DNA of 46,085 bases from an uncultured Muribaculaceae bacterium (lineage in GTDB: Bacteria; Bacteroidota; Bacteroidia; Bacteroidales; Muribaculaceae): assembly GCA_910583775.1 (NCBI GenBank), contig CAJTYD010000010.1:1-46085 (forward strand), in the 5' to 3' direction. Shown piece by piece: positions 7,632 through 16,358 of this stretch. Below the pieces are notes generated by a model, which saw nothing but the letters and a program-made list of their open reading frames with translations, was not told where the DNA came from and searched no databases. Each line of letters starts with the position of its first letter. The first letter of the stretch is position 1. A program made the translations under genes and the position numbers.

Positions 7632-7651
7632 ACGGTCGCGGCCCGGACCGT
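7632..7651 (+). terminator. Weak terminator-like hairpin
   Basis: ACGGTC (7632-7637) / GACCGT (7646-7651) followed by TTTT-like bases. It could end the orphan + transcript. The rest of 7481-7690 shows only short repeats (GAAGTCGA twice at about 7534-7549) and no gene I recognise. Confidence 0.35.
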
Positions 7652-7689
7652 TTTAGCGTCGCACGCCGCCACACCGGTCTGAAGACGGG

Positions 7690-7725
7690 AAAATCCCCGG
7701 TCATCGTGAGATGGTCGGGGATTTT
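7690..7725. terminator. Bidirectional terminator 3' of sdaA
   Basis: AAAATCCCCGGTCAT (7690-7704) pairs with ATGGTCGGGGATTTT (7711-7725) with two G-U pairs, loop CGTGAG; flanking A and T runs suit both strands. Confidence 0.85.
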
Positions 7726-7754
7726 CTGTATCTGTCGGTATGATGCTGTAAGGA

Positions 7755-8966
7755 TTACATCTGCTTGTAGTCTTTTGCCAGACCGCCTGTCGAGGTCTCC
7801 TTGTAGAGGGAGGGTAGGTCGTGGCCGGTCTCCTTCATGACCTGGACGAGTTTGTCGAACGAGACGCGGTGACCGCCGTCGGAGAAGGTGGAATATATGT
7901 TGGCGTCGAGGGCGCGTGCCGCGGCATAGGCGTTACGCTCGATACAAGGGATCTGGACAAGCCCGCAGACGGGGTCGCAGGTCATTCCGAGGTGATGCTC
8001 GAGGCCCATTTCGGCGGCGTATTCGATCTGGGCGGGGCTTCCGCCGAAGAGCTGGTTGGCGGCAGCCGCCGCCATCGCGCACGCCACACCCACCTCTCCC
8101 TGGCATCCTACTTCGGCGCCGGAGATAGAGGCGTTCTGCTTGACGATGTTGCCGATGAGCCCGGCGGTGGCGAGGGCGCGCAAAACCCTCATCTCGGGGA
8201 GGTCGCGGCTCTTCCAGAGGTGATAGAGCACGCCGGGGAGCACGCCGCACGATCCGCAGGTAGGCGCGGTGACGATCTCTCCGCCCGAGGCGTTTTCCTC
8301 GCTCACCGCAAGGGCGTAGGAGAAGGTGAGACCGCGGCTCTTGATGTTGTCGCGGAAGCCGGTGGCCTTGATGTAATATTGCGCGGCCTTGCGGCGCAGG
8401 TTGAGCGGCCCTGGAAGACGTCCCTCTTTGGTGATTCCGCGCTCTACGGCGGCCTTCATCGTTTCCCAGACCTTGTGGAGATAATGCCAGATGTCAGGAC
8501 CCTCGCATTCCTCGACATATTCCCAATAGCTCTTGCCGGTGCGCTCGCAATATTCGAGGATGTCGGTGAGCTTGTCTTTGGTGTAGATGTCGGGGGAGAG
8601 CTCCTCTTTGTCGCCCTCGATGCGGATGGCGCCGCCGCCGATGCTGTAGACGGTCATCTCATAGATGTTTTCGCCCTCGTCGTTGAATGCGCGGAGAGTC
8701 ATGCCGTTGGGGTGGGCCGGAAGGAAGGTGTTTGGCTCCCATGTGATCTTCAGGAGCTTGCCGGCTTTTGTAAAGACGTCTTCTATGGCGACGTCGGTCA
8801 TGTGGCCTTTGCCGGTGGCGGCGAGGCTTCCGTAGAGCACCACTTCGAAATTATGGGCCGAATGAGGCGCCCGCCTGAGAAACTCCTGCGCAGCATGGCG
8901 CGGACCCATGGTGTGGCTTGAACTGGGACCGTAGCCGATGCGGTATATTTCCTTAATCGATTTCAT
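7755..8966 (-). CDS. sdaA: L-serine ammonia-lyase (Fe-S, single chain)
   Basis: Deaminates L-serine to pyruvate and ammonia with a 4Fe-4S cluster. The single chain of 403 residues fuses the beta part (N-terminal GYGPSSSHTMGPRHAAQEF) with the alpha part (VTAPTCGSCGVLPGVLYH, then CDPVCGLVQIPCIERNAYAA); the cysteines of CGSCG and CDPVCG..PC are the expected cluster and active-site ligands. Last gene of the minus-strand run sufB-phoH-sdaA, 65 bp after phoH. Being next to sufB, an Fe-S assembly gene, fits its cofactor, though this may be coincidence. Confidence 0.93.
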   Translation of the reverse strand: MKSIKEIYRIGYGPSSSHTMGPRHAAQEFLRRAPHSAHNFEVVLYGSLAATGKGHMTDVAIEDVFTKAGKLLKITWEPNTFLPAHPNGMTLRAFNDEGENIYEMTVYSIGGGAIRIEGDKEELSPDIYTKDKLTDILEYCERTGKSYWEYVEECEGPDIWHYLHKVWETMKAAVERGITKEGRLPGPLNLRRKAAQYYIKATGFRDNIKSRGLTFSYALAVSEENASGGEIVTAPTCGSCGVLPGVLYHLWKSRDLPEMRVLRALATAGLIGNIVKQNASISGAEVGCQGEVGVACAMAAAAANQLFGGSPAQIEYAAEMGLEHHLGMTCDPVCGLVQIPCIERNAYAAARALDANIYSTFSDGGHRVSFDKLVQVMKETGHDLPSLYKETSTGGLAKDYKQM

Positions 8967-9031
8967 GAATTATTTCGTATTGATTATTTGGCTTATGGGG
9001 GTGACGGGCCGGACCGGCCTGACGGGTCAGA

Positions 9032-10015
9032 CTATTCGGAGGGGAGGGAGGGGTCGGTTGCGTCGAGCTCTCCGGAGACCTCCGTCTCGCGCTTTTCATA
9101 GGCGTCGACGATTCTCTGCACGAGCGGATGGCGCACGATGTCTTTCTTCTCATATTCGATGACCCCAATTCCCCTCACCCCCTTGAGGATGCGGAGAGCC
9201 TGCAGCAGACCGCTCTGCACGGAACGGGGGAGGTCGATCTGTGTGGTGTCGCCGGTGATGATCATCTTTCCGTTCATGCCGAGGCGCGTCAGGAACATCT
9301 TCATCTGGTGGCGGGTGGTGTTCTGAGCCTCGTCGAGGATGATGATGGCGTCGTTGAGCGTGCGGCCGCGCATGAAGGCGAGGGGCGCGATCTGGATGGT
9401 TCCGGCCTCCATATATTCCTTTAGCTTCAGAGGCGGAAGCATATCCTCGAGAGCGTCGTAAAGCGGCTGGAGATAGGGGTCGATCTTGTCCTTCATGTCG
9501 CCCGGAAGGAAACCGAGCTTTTCGCCGGCTTCCACGGCGGGACGCGAGAGGATTATCTTGCGGCAGAGCTTGTTCTTGAGGGCGTGGACGGCAAGGGCTA
9601 TCGCTATGTAGGTCTTGCCTGTGCCGGCGGGGCCGAGGGCGAATGTGAGGTCGTTCTGGTTGAAGCTTTTCACCATCCGCGTCTGGTTGGCGTTTCGCGG
9701 CGCTATGGGCTTTCCGTTCTGGCCGTAGATGATCACGCCTTCGGCGTTTACCTCCATCGGGGGCTCGCCGCGGACGATATCGATGATAGCGTCTTCGGTC
9801 AGCTTGTTGTATTTGGCCGCGTGCGATTCGATCTCCTTGATTTTCTTTTCGAATTCGGCGGTTTCGTGTTCCTCGCCGATAACCTTGATCACGTTTCCGC
9901 GCGCCGCCATCCGCAGTTTCGGAAAGAGATTGCGGATGAGGCTTATGTTTGCGTTGTTGACTCCGTAGAACGTCTGGGGGTCAACCTGGTCGATTATGAC
10001 AATTCTTTCGATCAT
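9032..10015 (-). CDS. PhoH-family ATPase
   Basis: A 327-residue PhoH-like P-loop ATPase, the family linked to RNA metabolism and ribosome quality control. It has Walker A GPAGTGKT (128-135), Walker B with IIILDEAQNTT (about 222) and the C-terminal QSGLLQALRILKGVRGIGVIEYEKKDIVRHPLVQ. The N-terminal 100 residues are the usual KH-like PhoH extension; no PIN domain is present. The start is 10 bp from the sufB stop. The C-terminal 15 residues are acidic and probably disordered. Confidence 0.9.
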   Translation of the reverse strand: MIERIVIIDQVDPQTFYGVNNANISLIRNLFPKLRMAARGNVIKVIGEEHETAEFEKKIKEIESHAAKYNKLTEDAIIDIVRGEPPMEVNAEGVIIYGQNGKPIAPRNANQTRMVKSFNQNDLTFALGPAGTGKTYIAIALAVHALKNKLCRKIILSRPAVEAGEKLGFLPGDMKDKIDPYLQPLYDALEDMLPPLKLKEYMEAGTIQIAPLAFMRGRTLNDAIIILDEAQNTTRHQMKMFLTRLGMNGKMIITGDTTQIDLPRSVQSGLLQALRILKGVRGIGVIEYEKKDIVRHPLVQRIVDAYEKRETEVSGELDATDPSLPSE

Positions 10016-10025
10016 GTTCTGATAT

Positions 10026-11486
10026 TTAACCTACCGACCCCTCCAGACTGATTTGCAGGAGTTTCTGGGCCTCGACGGCAAATTCCATCGGGAGCTTGTT
10101 CATCACCTCGCGGGCGTATCCTCCCACGATCAGGGAAACGGCCTCCTCGGCTGGGATTCCTCGCTGACGGCAGTAGAAGAGCTGCTCCTCGTTGATCTTG
10201 GAGGTGGTTGCCTCATGCTCGACGGTCGAGGAGTTGTTTCTCACGTCGATGTGAGGGAAGGTGTGGGCTCCGCAGAGGTCGCCCATAAGCAGCGAGTCGC
10301 ACTGCGTGAAGTTGCGGCAGCCGGTGGCGCCGGGCGCCATGCGCACCAGACCACGGTAGCTGTTCTGCGAATGGCCGGCCGAGATTCCCTTGCTGACTAT
10401 AGTGGATTTGGAATTCTTGCCGAGATGGATCATCTTGGTGCCCGTGTCGGCCTGCTGGTAGTTGTTGGTTACAGCCACCGAATAGAACTCACCTACCGAT
10501 TCGTCGCCGCGCAATACGCATGAGGGATATTTCCATGTGATCGCCGAGCCGGTCTCCACCTGGGTCCAGGATATCTTCGAGCGGTGGCCTCGGCATAGTC
10601 CGCGTTTGGTCACGAAGTTATAGATTCCTCCGCGGCCTTCGGCATCGCCCGAATACCAGTTCTGCACCGTTGAATATTTCACTTCGGCGCGCTCTTCGAC
10701 GATGATCTCGACGATTGCGGCGTGGAGCTGGTTCTCATCGCGCATCGGCGCCGTGCAGCCCTCGAGATAGCTGACGTAGGCGTCGTCGTCGGCCACGATA
10801 AGGGTGCGCTCGAACTGCCCGGTGCCCGAGGCGTTGATGCGGAAATAGGTGCTAAGCTCCATAGGGCATCTGACGCCCTTGGGGATATATACGAACGAGC
10901 CGTCGGAGAAGACGGCCGAGTTGAGGGCGGCGTAGAAATTGTCGCGCGGGCCGACGACGGTTCCGAGATATTTCTTCACCAGATCAGGATAGTCTCTGAC
11001 TGCCTCGCTGAAAGAGCAGAAGATCACGCCTAATTCGGCGAGTTTCTCGCGGTGGGTGGTCTTGACGCTCACCGAGTCCATCACGGCGTCGACGGCCACG
11101 CCGGCGAGGTGTTTCTGCTCCTCAAGGGAGATGCCGAGCTTGTTGAAGGTCTTCACCAGCTCGGGGTCAACCTCGTCCATGCTTTTCTTAAGCTCCTTCT
11201 TCTTAGGGGCGGCATAATAGCTGATAGCCTGGAAGTCGATCTCCGGAATCTTCAGGTGGGCCCAATGCGGGGGCGTGAGGGTAAGCCAGTAGCGGTAGGC
11301 CTTGAGACGGAAGTCGAGCAGCCATTCCGGTTCCCCTTTCTTTTTGGATATAAGTCTGATCACATCCTCGTTGAGCCCCGGGGGCACGATCTCGGTGTCG
11401 ATATCGGAAGTGAAGCCGTATTTGTATTCCGAACCGGTGGCCTGCTGGAGGATGTCTTCTGTATTAGTCTCTTTATCACTCATCAT
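10026..11486 (-). CDS. sufB: Fe-S cluster assembly scaffold SufB
   Basis: Core scaffold subunit of the SUF iron-sulphur assembly complex, normally working with the ATPase SufC and with SufD. The 486-residue product has the family features: PEWLLDFRLKAYRYW near 50-65, VPKGVRCPMELSTYFRIN, the beta-helix with EGCTAP and the SKGISAGHSQNSYRGLV and QCDSLLMG segments. In most Bacteroidetes sufB is followed directly by sufC, sufD and sufS; here phoH follows, so those partners must lie elsewhere in the genome. Two Met codons start the frame (MMSD); either is possible. A palindrome sits 15 bp upstream (11501-11517). Confidence 0.95.
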   Translation of the reverse strand: MMSDKETNTEDILQQATGSEYKYGFTSDIDTEIVPPGLNEDVIRLISKKKGEPEWLLDFRLKAYRYWLTLTPPHWAHLKIPEIDFQAISYYAAPKKKELKKSMDEVDPELVKTFNKLGISLEEQKHLAGVAVDAVMDSVSVKTTHREKLAELGVIFCSFSEAVRDYPDLVKKYLGTVVGPRDNFYAALNSAVFSDGSFVYIPKGVRCPMELSTYFRINASGTGQFERTLIVADDDAYVSYLEGCTAPMRDENQLHAAIVEIIVEERAEVKYSTVQNWYSGDAEGRGGIYNFVTKRGLCRGHRSKISWTQVETGSAITWKYPSCVLRGDESVGEFYSVAVTNNYQQADTGTKMIHLGKNSKSTIVSKGISAGHSQNSYRGLVRMAPGATGCRNFTQCDSLLMGDLCGAHTFPHIDVRNNSSTVEHEATTSKINEEQLFYCRQRGIPAEEAVSLIVGGYAREVMNKLPMEFAVEAQKLLQISLEGSVG

Positions 11487-11500
11487 GCTCTTTTTGAGGT

Positions 11501-11517
11501 ATCGTAAACTCTACGAT
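11501..11517. promoter_or_regulatory. Palindrome ATCGTA-N5-TACGAT upstream of sufB
   Basis: A perfect 6-bp inverted repeat with a 5-bp centre just before the sufB start. It could be an operator or a leader hairpin. No TAnnTTTG box is evident between it and sufB. Confidence 0.35.
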
Positions 11518-11553
11518 TGAAGCCGCTCAGGCAACTTCATTATGATTCTTATG

Positions 11554-11738
11554 TAAGTAGCTAAGAAAAATTAAACTATATATGTATTTATTTTATCTTG
11601 AACTATAAAACTTGATCTTTTTGGTCGCTTTTGGCTTGTCGTTCAGTCGCATATATTAATATGCTCCTTCGCTCCGCACCAAAATCGTCTCAAAAATCTC
11701 TTCGTTTTATATGTTCATTAATTTATCTTAGCTACTTA
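11554..11738. mobile_element. Palindromic element family 1, copy 1
   Basis: 185 bp bounded by 21-bp inverted repeats (starting TAAGTAGCTAAGA; 20 of 21 match). Complementarity resumes inside (TGAAC..ATAAAAC on both arms). The core reads CGTTCAGTCG, hairpin CATAT-ATTA-ATATG (11650-11663), CTCCTTCGCTCCGCACC. Related cores occur at 35211-35526 and 41762-41987. No ORF inside, so it is non-autonomous; no clear target duplication was found. Confidence 0.7.
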
Positions 11739-11891
11739 ATTAATACGCAAAATTAACAAAAAAGTTTCAATCGGGGAGATAATAACGCAAAAAGGAACAA
11801 AGAGAAAACCGGACCATCTCTAAATCGGGAAATAAATGTTAAATTCGGTTTAAATTGAGAGTCAGGGCAAGGCGATACGGCAAAAATTGAT

Positions 11892-11899
11892 TACATTTG
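11892..11899 (+). promoter_or_regulatory. parA promoter P1 -7 box
   Basis: TACATTTG matches TAnnTTTG; the leader to parA would be about 95 nt. Confidence 0.5.
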
Positions 11900-11955
11900 C
11901 AAATTAAAGGCCTGCTTTTACGGGCTTTGTTTCCGCTCTTATCCGATATCGGGAA

Positions 11956-11963
11956 TAAATTTG
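11956..11963 (+). promoter_or_regulatory. parA promoter P2 -7 box
   Basis: TAAATTTG matches TAnnTTTG, 37 bp before the parA ATG, giving a second, shorter leader. Its -33 position is poor. Confidence 0.4.
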
Positions 11964-11999
11964 CCGTAAGTTGCAGGGAGGTAGAATTTTACTTACATC

Positions 12000-12785
12000 A
12001 TGGGAAAAATCATAGCAATAGCCAATCAGAAGGGTGGCGTAGGAAAAACAACGACGGCCTTCAATCTCGGGGCTTGTCTGAGCCTTGAGGGGAAGCGCGT
12101 GCTTCTTGTGGATGCCGATCCGCAGGCCAACGCCACTTCGGGCATCGGCATGGAGCCGGCGCCCACCGACCCTTCAGTCTATGAATGTCTTGTAGAGGGT
12201 TATCCGGCGAAGGACGCGATCATGCACACTTCGATGGAGAATCTCGACATCATCTGCTCCCGTATCGACCTTGTCGGCGCGGAGGTGGAGCTGACGGGAC
12301 GCAAGGATCGCGAGCGCGTTCTTCTGCAGACGCTCGCCCCGGTGAAGGATATGTATGATTTCATCCTCATCGACTGCAGCCCCTCGTTAGGCATAATCAC
12401 GGTCAACGCCCTTACGGCGGCCGACTCGGTGCTTATTCCGGTGCAGGCCGAATATTTCGCGCTCGAGGGCATAGCGCAGCTCCTCAACACGATCCGCATC
12501 GTGAAGAGCCGCCTGCGTCCGCAGCTTGAGATCGAGGGCTTCCTGCTCACGATGTATGACGCCCGCCTCCGTCTGGCCAACCAGATCTACGAGGAGCTGA
12601 AGGGCCATTTCGGCAAGATGGTGTTCGACACGGTGATTCCGCGCAACATCCGTCTGTCGGAGAGCCCGAGCCACGGACTTCCGGTGATTCTCTACGATCC
12701 CGATTCGCGCGGTGCCATCGCCTACACCGAGCTGGGCCGCGAGCTTGTGGCGCGCAACCGCGCCAAGGAGAAAGTCGCAAAATGA
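12000..12785 (+). CDS. parA: Chromosome partitioning ATPase ParA (Soj)
   Basis: Walker-type ATPase that segregates the origin region together with ParB. The 261-residue product has the deviant Walker A KGGVGKTTTA (11-20) with the signature Lys, the A' box LLVDADPQANATS (about 35-47), and Walker B FILIDCSPSLG (about 121-131). Chromosomal type, without the N-terminal helix-turn-helix of plasmid ParA. First gene of parA-parB-DUF5683-mltD. No palindromic parS-like TGTTTCACGTG site was seen in the window. Confidence 0.95.
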   Translation: MGKIIAIANQKGGVGKTTTAFNLGACLSLEGKRVLLVDADPQANATSGIGMEPAPTDPSVYECLVEGYPAKDAIMHTSMENLDIICSRIDLVGAEVELTGRKDRERVLLQTLAPVKDMYDFILIDCSPSLGIITVNALTAADSVLIPVQAEYFALEGIAQLLNTIRIVKSRLRPQLEIEGFLLTMYDARLRLANQIYEELKGHFGKMVFDTVIPRNIRLSESPSHGLPVILYDPDSRGAIAYTELGRELVARNRAKEKVAK

Positions 12786-12813
12786 CCTGCGGTAAATTAA
12801 AACGATTTATTGA

Positions 12814-13683
12814 ATGGCTTTGAAAAGAAACGCTTTGGGAAAAGGCCTCGACGCCTTGATTTCTATAAACGACGTGCAGACCGACGGCGGCTCTGCGATC
12901 TCCGAGATCGAGATCTCGCGGATCGAGCCGAACCCCGACCAGCCGCGACGCACATTCGACGAGGACTCCCTCGAGGAGCTCGCCGCCTCTATCCGCGAAC
13001 TCGGAGTGGTGCAGCCGCTCACGCTCCGCATGGGCGACGCCGGCAATTACCAGATAATCGCCGGCGAGCGCCGCTGGCGCGCCGCCAACATCGCCGGCCT
13101 GCAGACCGTGCCGGCCTATATCCGCACCGTCTCCGACTCGGAGATGACCGAAATGGCGCTGATCGAAAACATCCAGAGGGAGGATCTCAACGCCATCGAG
13201 GTGGCTCTCGGCTTTAAGAAACTTATCGACAAATATAACCTCACTCAGGAACGCCTTTCCGAACGCCTCGGCAAGAAGCGCGCCACCATCGCCAACCATC
13301 TCCGTCTTCTCCGCCTCCCCGCTGAAATCCAGCTCGGCCTGCGCGACCGCAAGCTCGACATGGGCCATGCCCGCGCCATCCTCTCCATAGAGGACCCCAA
13401 GGAGCAGCTGAAGGTTTATAAGCGCATTCTAAAAGAGGGCCTTTCGGTGAGAGCCGTGGAGGAACTCGGCAGAAACATCTCAGCTGACAAGGATGCGGAG
13501 AAACCGGAAAGACCCGCTAAATCGCAAGAGCTCGTGGAACTCGAACAAACCTTTTCGCGCCATTTCCCGGTGCCGGTGAAGGTTTCGCGCTCGGGCAACG
13601 GAAAAGGCTCCGTCACGTTCCGCTTCGGATCTGACGATGAATTGCATGAACTAATCAAGATATTCGAACGCCTCGGCCAATGA
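12814..13683 (+). CDS. parB: ParB/Spo0J DNA-binding partition protein
   Basis: CTP-dependent clamp that binds parS and recruits SMC and ParA. The 289-residue product shows the N-terminal ParA-activating tail (KRNALGKGLDALI), the ParB/Srx domain (ISRIEPNPDQPRR, ELGVVQPLTLR, and the CTP-binding GERRWRAA with ENIQREDLNAIE), the helix-turn-helix (LTQERLSERLGKKRATIANHLRLLRLP) and a C-terminal dimer domain. The ATG lies 28 bp after the parA stop, and the stop overlaps the next start by 4 bp (ATGA). Confidence 0.95.
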   Translation: MALKRNALGKGLDALISINDVQTDGGSAISEIEISRIEPNPDQPRRTFDEDSLEELAASIRELGVVQPLTLRMGDAGNYQIIAGERRWRAANIAGLQTVPAYIRTVSDSEMTEMALIENIQREDLNAIEVALGFKKLIDKYNLTQERLSERLGKKRATIANHLRLLRLPAEIQLGLRDRKLDMGHARAILSIEDPKEQLKVYKRILKEGLSVRAVEELGRNISADKDAEKPERPAKSQELVELEQTFSRHFPVPVKVSRSGNGKGSVTFRFGSDDELHELIKIFERLGQ

Positions 13684-14522
13684 ATCTGAAGAAACGGTTC
13701 TTACGACATATCATAAGGGAGGGAAAGGATGACTACTCCGGACTGCGGCGCAGTGAGAGAGGCCTGCTTGTGGCGCTCTGCCTGCTGATCGCTCTCCCGT
13801 GGTCGCTCTTCTTCACCCCGCGCGTCGAGGCGCACCGGCCCGAGCTCCCCCGGCCGATGAGGCTCCCGCAGATGCAGAAACCGGGGCAGAGACCCGACAC
13901 GATCCCCTCCGACTCCACAGTGATGGTCGATGCCGAACTGCTCGTGAAGGCCGAAGGCGACTCGATCCCTCCCACGGTTGTGCAGGCAGACGACTATCCC
14001 TACGGGCTCGACGGGAAGATTCCCTTCAATCCCTCGCCGACCCGAGCGATATGGCTCTCGGCCCTTTTCCCGGGACTCGGCCAGATCTACAACCGCCGTT
14101 ACTGGAAGCTCCCTATCATTATCGGCGGCTTCATGGGTCTCGGATACGCCACGAACTGGAATAACAACCAGTATCAGGACTATATGCAGGGTTACCGCGA
14201 TCTGCTCGACAGCGACCCCAATACGAAGAGTTACATGAATTTCTTCCCGCCCACGATCTCGGAAGGGGATCTCGACCAGGAGTGGCTGAAGAATATCTTC
14301 AAGCAGCGCAAGGATTATTACCGACGCAACCGCGACCTCTGCATAATCTCGATCGTGGCGGTCTATCTTCTCTGCATAGTGGATGCCTATATCGACGCGT
14401 CGATGGCGCATTTCGACATATCGCCGAACCTATCGATGGACGTCGCTCCGGCGATGATGGTCTCTCCGTCGCCCACCGGACGAAAGGCTGCGCTCGGTCT
14501 AAACTGGGCGCTCACTTTCTGA
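13680..14522 (+). CDS. DUF5683 membrane protein
   Basis: A 280-residue protein with a DUF5683 domain, a Bacteroidetes family habitually found behind parB. A first hydrophobic segment lies at about 26-44 (LLVALCLLIALPWSLFF). After a Pro-rich linker comes the domain hallmark RAIWLSALFPGLGQIYNRRYWKLPIIIGGF (about 120-150), then a hydrophilic stretch and another hydrophobic segment (LCIISIVAVYLLCIVDAYIDA). The function is unknown. It overlaps parB by 4 bp, so it is translationally coupled; a role in envelope anchoring of the segregation machinery is only a guess. Confidence 0.85.
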   Translation: MNLKKRFLRHIIREGKDDYSGLRRSERGLLVALCLLIALPWSLFFTPRVEAHRPELPRPMRLPQMQKPGQRPDTIPSDSTVMVDAELLVKAEGDSIPPTVVQADDYPYGLDGKIPFNPSPTRAIWLSALFPGLGQIYNRRYWKLPIIIGGFMGLGYATNWNNNQYQDYMQGYRDLLDSDPNTKSYMNFFPPTISEGDLDQEWLKNIFKQRKDYYRRNRDLCIISIVAVYLLCIVDAYIDASMAHFDISPNLSMDVAPAMMVSPSPTGRKAALGLNWALTF

Positions 14523-14525
14523 CCT

Positions 14526-14566
14526 TAACCTGAATATTCTCAGAAAAAGGCTCTAACCTGAATATT
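14526..14566. repeat. Direct repeat TAACCTGAATATT in the mltD leader
   Basis: Two copies of TAACCTGAATATT (about 14526-14538 and 14554-14566, 28 bp apart) lie between the DUF5683 gene and mltD. The meaning is unclear. Confidence 0.5.
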
Positions 14567-14588
14567 TCGATCTTATCAAGAACAATAT

Positions 14589-16274
14589 ATGAAAAAAACG
14601 ATATTATTCCTCTTGCTATCCGCAGCCGCACCGTTTATGGCGCAGGCACAGAAGAAAACCAACGGCACGGTGCTCGAGCTCAAGACGAGCATCACCGACA
14701 ACAACATCGTCTATCCGGAAAGTTTCGAGCAGAACACGCAGAAGATGCTCGAAGGGTGGTATATGAAGAATTATGCCGCCACCGACGACCGTTATAAAAG
14801 GGAGGGCGACAGGAATACCGACGACAGGACGATCCGCGAGCGTCTGGCCAAGCTCCCGACTGTGATCGACATGCCGTTCAACAGTATTGTCCGCGATTAC
14901 ATCGACCGCTACACACGGCGTGGCCGCGAGCAGGTCACGGTGCTTCTCGGTCTGAGCAACTATTATATGCCTATCTTCGAGCAGGCGCTCGAGGAGAAGG
15001 GTCTGCCGCTTGAGCTGAAATATCTTCCGGTGATCGAGTCAGCGCTGGATCCCAACGCCGTCTCCAAACATGGAGCCGCCGGACTCTGGCAGTTCATGAT
15101 AGCCACCGCCCACGGCATGGGCCTCGAGGTGACGTCGCTTGTCGACGAGCGCCGCGACCCCTACAAATCGTCGGAGCGTGCCGCCCAGTATCTCAAGGAC
15201 CTCTACAACACATACAACGACTGGAGCCTCGCCATCGCAGCCTATAACTGCGGGCCTTCGACCGTGAACAAGGCCATCCGCCGCGCCGGCGGCGACCCCA
15301 AGCAGCAGGATTTCTGGTCGATCTACAATTATCTGACGCCCGAGACACGCGGCTACGTCCCGATGTTTATCGCAGCCAACTACGTGATGAACTATTATCC
15401 TGAGCATAACATCAGCCCCGTGCTTCAGTCCAAGCCGCTCATCACCGACACGCTGATGATTTCCGACCGCGTCCATTTCGAACAGATCTCCAACGTGCTC
15501 AACATCCCGGTCGACGAATTGCGTGTGCTTAACCCCCAGTTCCGCGCCGACCTTATCCCGGGTTCGAGAGAACACTCCTACACGCTGATTCTCCCTTCGC
15601 AGCAGGTTCATGCCTATCTGCTCAGCGAGAACGACATAAAGAATTTTGACGCCGAGAGATATGCACGCCGCGTTACTGCCGAGCCGGGCGACGCTCCTAC
15701 AGGCGGCGCGCTGGCGCTCAACACCGGCAAGACCGACAACCCCACCGACAACGAGCCGGCCGTCGACGCCATCCCGGTGGCGGCGTCTTCCTCCACAAAG
15801 GGCCTGCGCACCATCACCCACAAGGTTAAGCCCGGCGAGTCGCTTGCCGATATCGCCGCGCAGTATGAGGTCAGCCCCGAAGACATCAAGAAGTGGAACC
15901 GTCTGCGCCGTAACGCACTGCGCACAGGCCAGATGCTCCGTATCACCACCGGAGTCGCCGACGGCGCGAGCCGGGATCTCGTGGCCGAAGATATTCCGGC
16001 ACAGACCGAACAGCCCGTATATCAGGCCCCCGCTAAGTCGAAAAAGAGTTCTAAGAAGAGCAGCACCCGCGCTTCCACCACTACCCATAAACTCAAGAAC
16101 GGCGACAACCTCAGCTCGCTTGCAAAGAAATATGGCGTGAGCGTTTCCGAAATCAAGAAAGCCAACAACATGAAGAGCGACAACCTTCGCGCCGGCGAGA
16201 CGATCAAGATTCCTTCAAAGGCAAAGTCATCGAAGTCATCGAAGAAGAAATCGAAGAGAAAACGTCGCCGCTAA
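14589..16274 (+). CDS. mltD: Lytic murein transglycosylase MltD with two LysM domains
   Basis: Cleaves peptidoglycan glycan strands in the periplasm. The 561-residue precursor has a signal peptide (MKKTILFLLLSAAAPFMAQA), an SLT catalytic domain at about 110-290 with the catalytic Glu in PVIESALDPNAVSKHGAAGLWQF and the AAYNCGPSTVNKA motif, then two LysM domains (THKVKPGESLADIAAQYEVS, about 413-455, and THKLKNGDNLSSLAKKYGVS, about 497-540). It ends in a very basic Ser/Lys/Arg tail (KSSKSSKKKSKRKRRR), unusual for an exported protein and possibly binding teichoic-like or nucleic polyanions or LPS phosphate (inference). No lipobox Cys is present. Confidence 0.93.
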   Translation: MKKTILFLLLSAAAPFMAQAQKKTNGTVLELKTSITDNNIVYPESFEQNTQKMLEGWYMKNYAATDDRYKREGDRNTDDRTIRERLAKLPTVIDMPFNSIVRDYIDRYTRRGREQVTVLLGLSNYYMPIFEQALEEKGLPLELKYLPVIESALDPNAVSKHGAAGLWQFMIATAHGMGLEVTSLVDERRDPYKSSERAAQYLKDLYNTYNDWSLAIAAYNCGPSTVNKAIRRAGGDPKQQDFWSIYNYLTPETRGYVPMFIAANYVMNYYPEHNISPVLQSKPLITDTLMISDRVHFEQISNVLNIPVDELRVLNPQFRADLIPGSREHSYTLILPSQQVHAYLLSENDIKNFDAERYARRVTAEPGDAPTGGALALNTGKTDNPTDNEPAVDAIPVAASSSTKGLRTITHKVKPGESLADIAAQYEVSPEDIKKWNRLRRNALRTGQMLRITTGVADGASRDLVAEDIPAQTEQPVYQAPAKSKKSSKKSSTRASTTTHKLKNGDNLSSLAKKYGVSVSEIKKANNMKSDNLRAGETIKIPSKAKSSKSSKKKSKRKRRR

Positions 16275-16292
16275 AGAATTCCCGCTGTCATA

Positions 16293-16341
16293 TAAAAAAT
16301 GCCGGATGCTGTGCAATCAAACCAGCATCCGGCATTTTTTA
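16293..16341. terminator. Bidirectional terminator between mltD and slyD
   Basis: ATGCCGGATGCTG (16299-16311) and CAGCATCCGGCAT (16323-16335) are exact inverse complements with an 11-nt loop; A run left, T run right. Confidence 0.93.
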
Positions 16342-16358
16342 TATCGTTGTGATTTGGA

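Noticed and set aside
7497..7682. 61-codon ORF downstream of the orphan transcript
   Set aside because: No start context, no domain, and it runs through hairpins; not supported as a gene.
7821..8921. 366-codon frame antisense to sdaA
   Set aside because: Shadow of sdaA; composition is that of reversed codons and the protein shows no known motif.
12000..13683. parS centromere sites near parAB
   Set aside because: No TGTTTCACGTGAAACA-like palindrome was seen by eye in the window.
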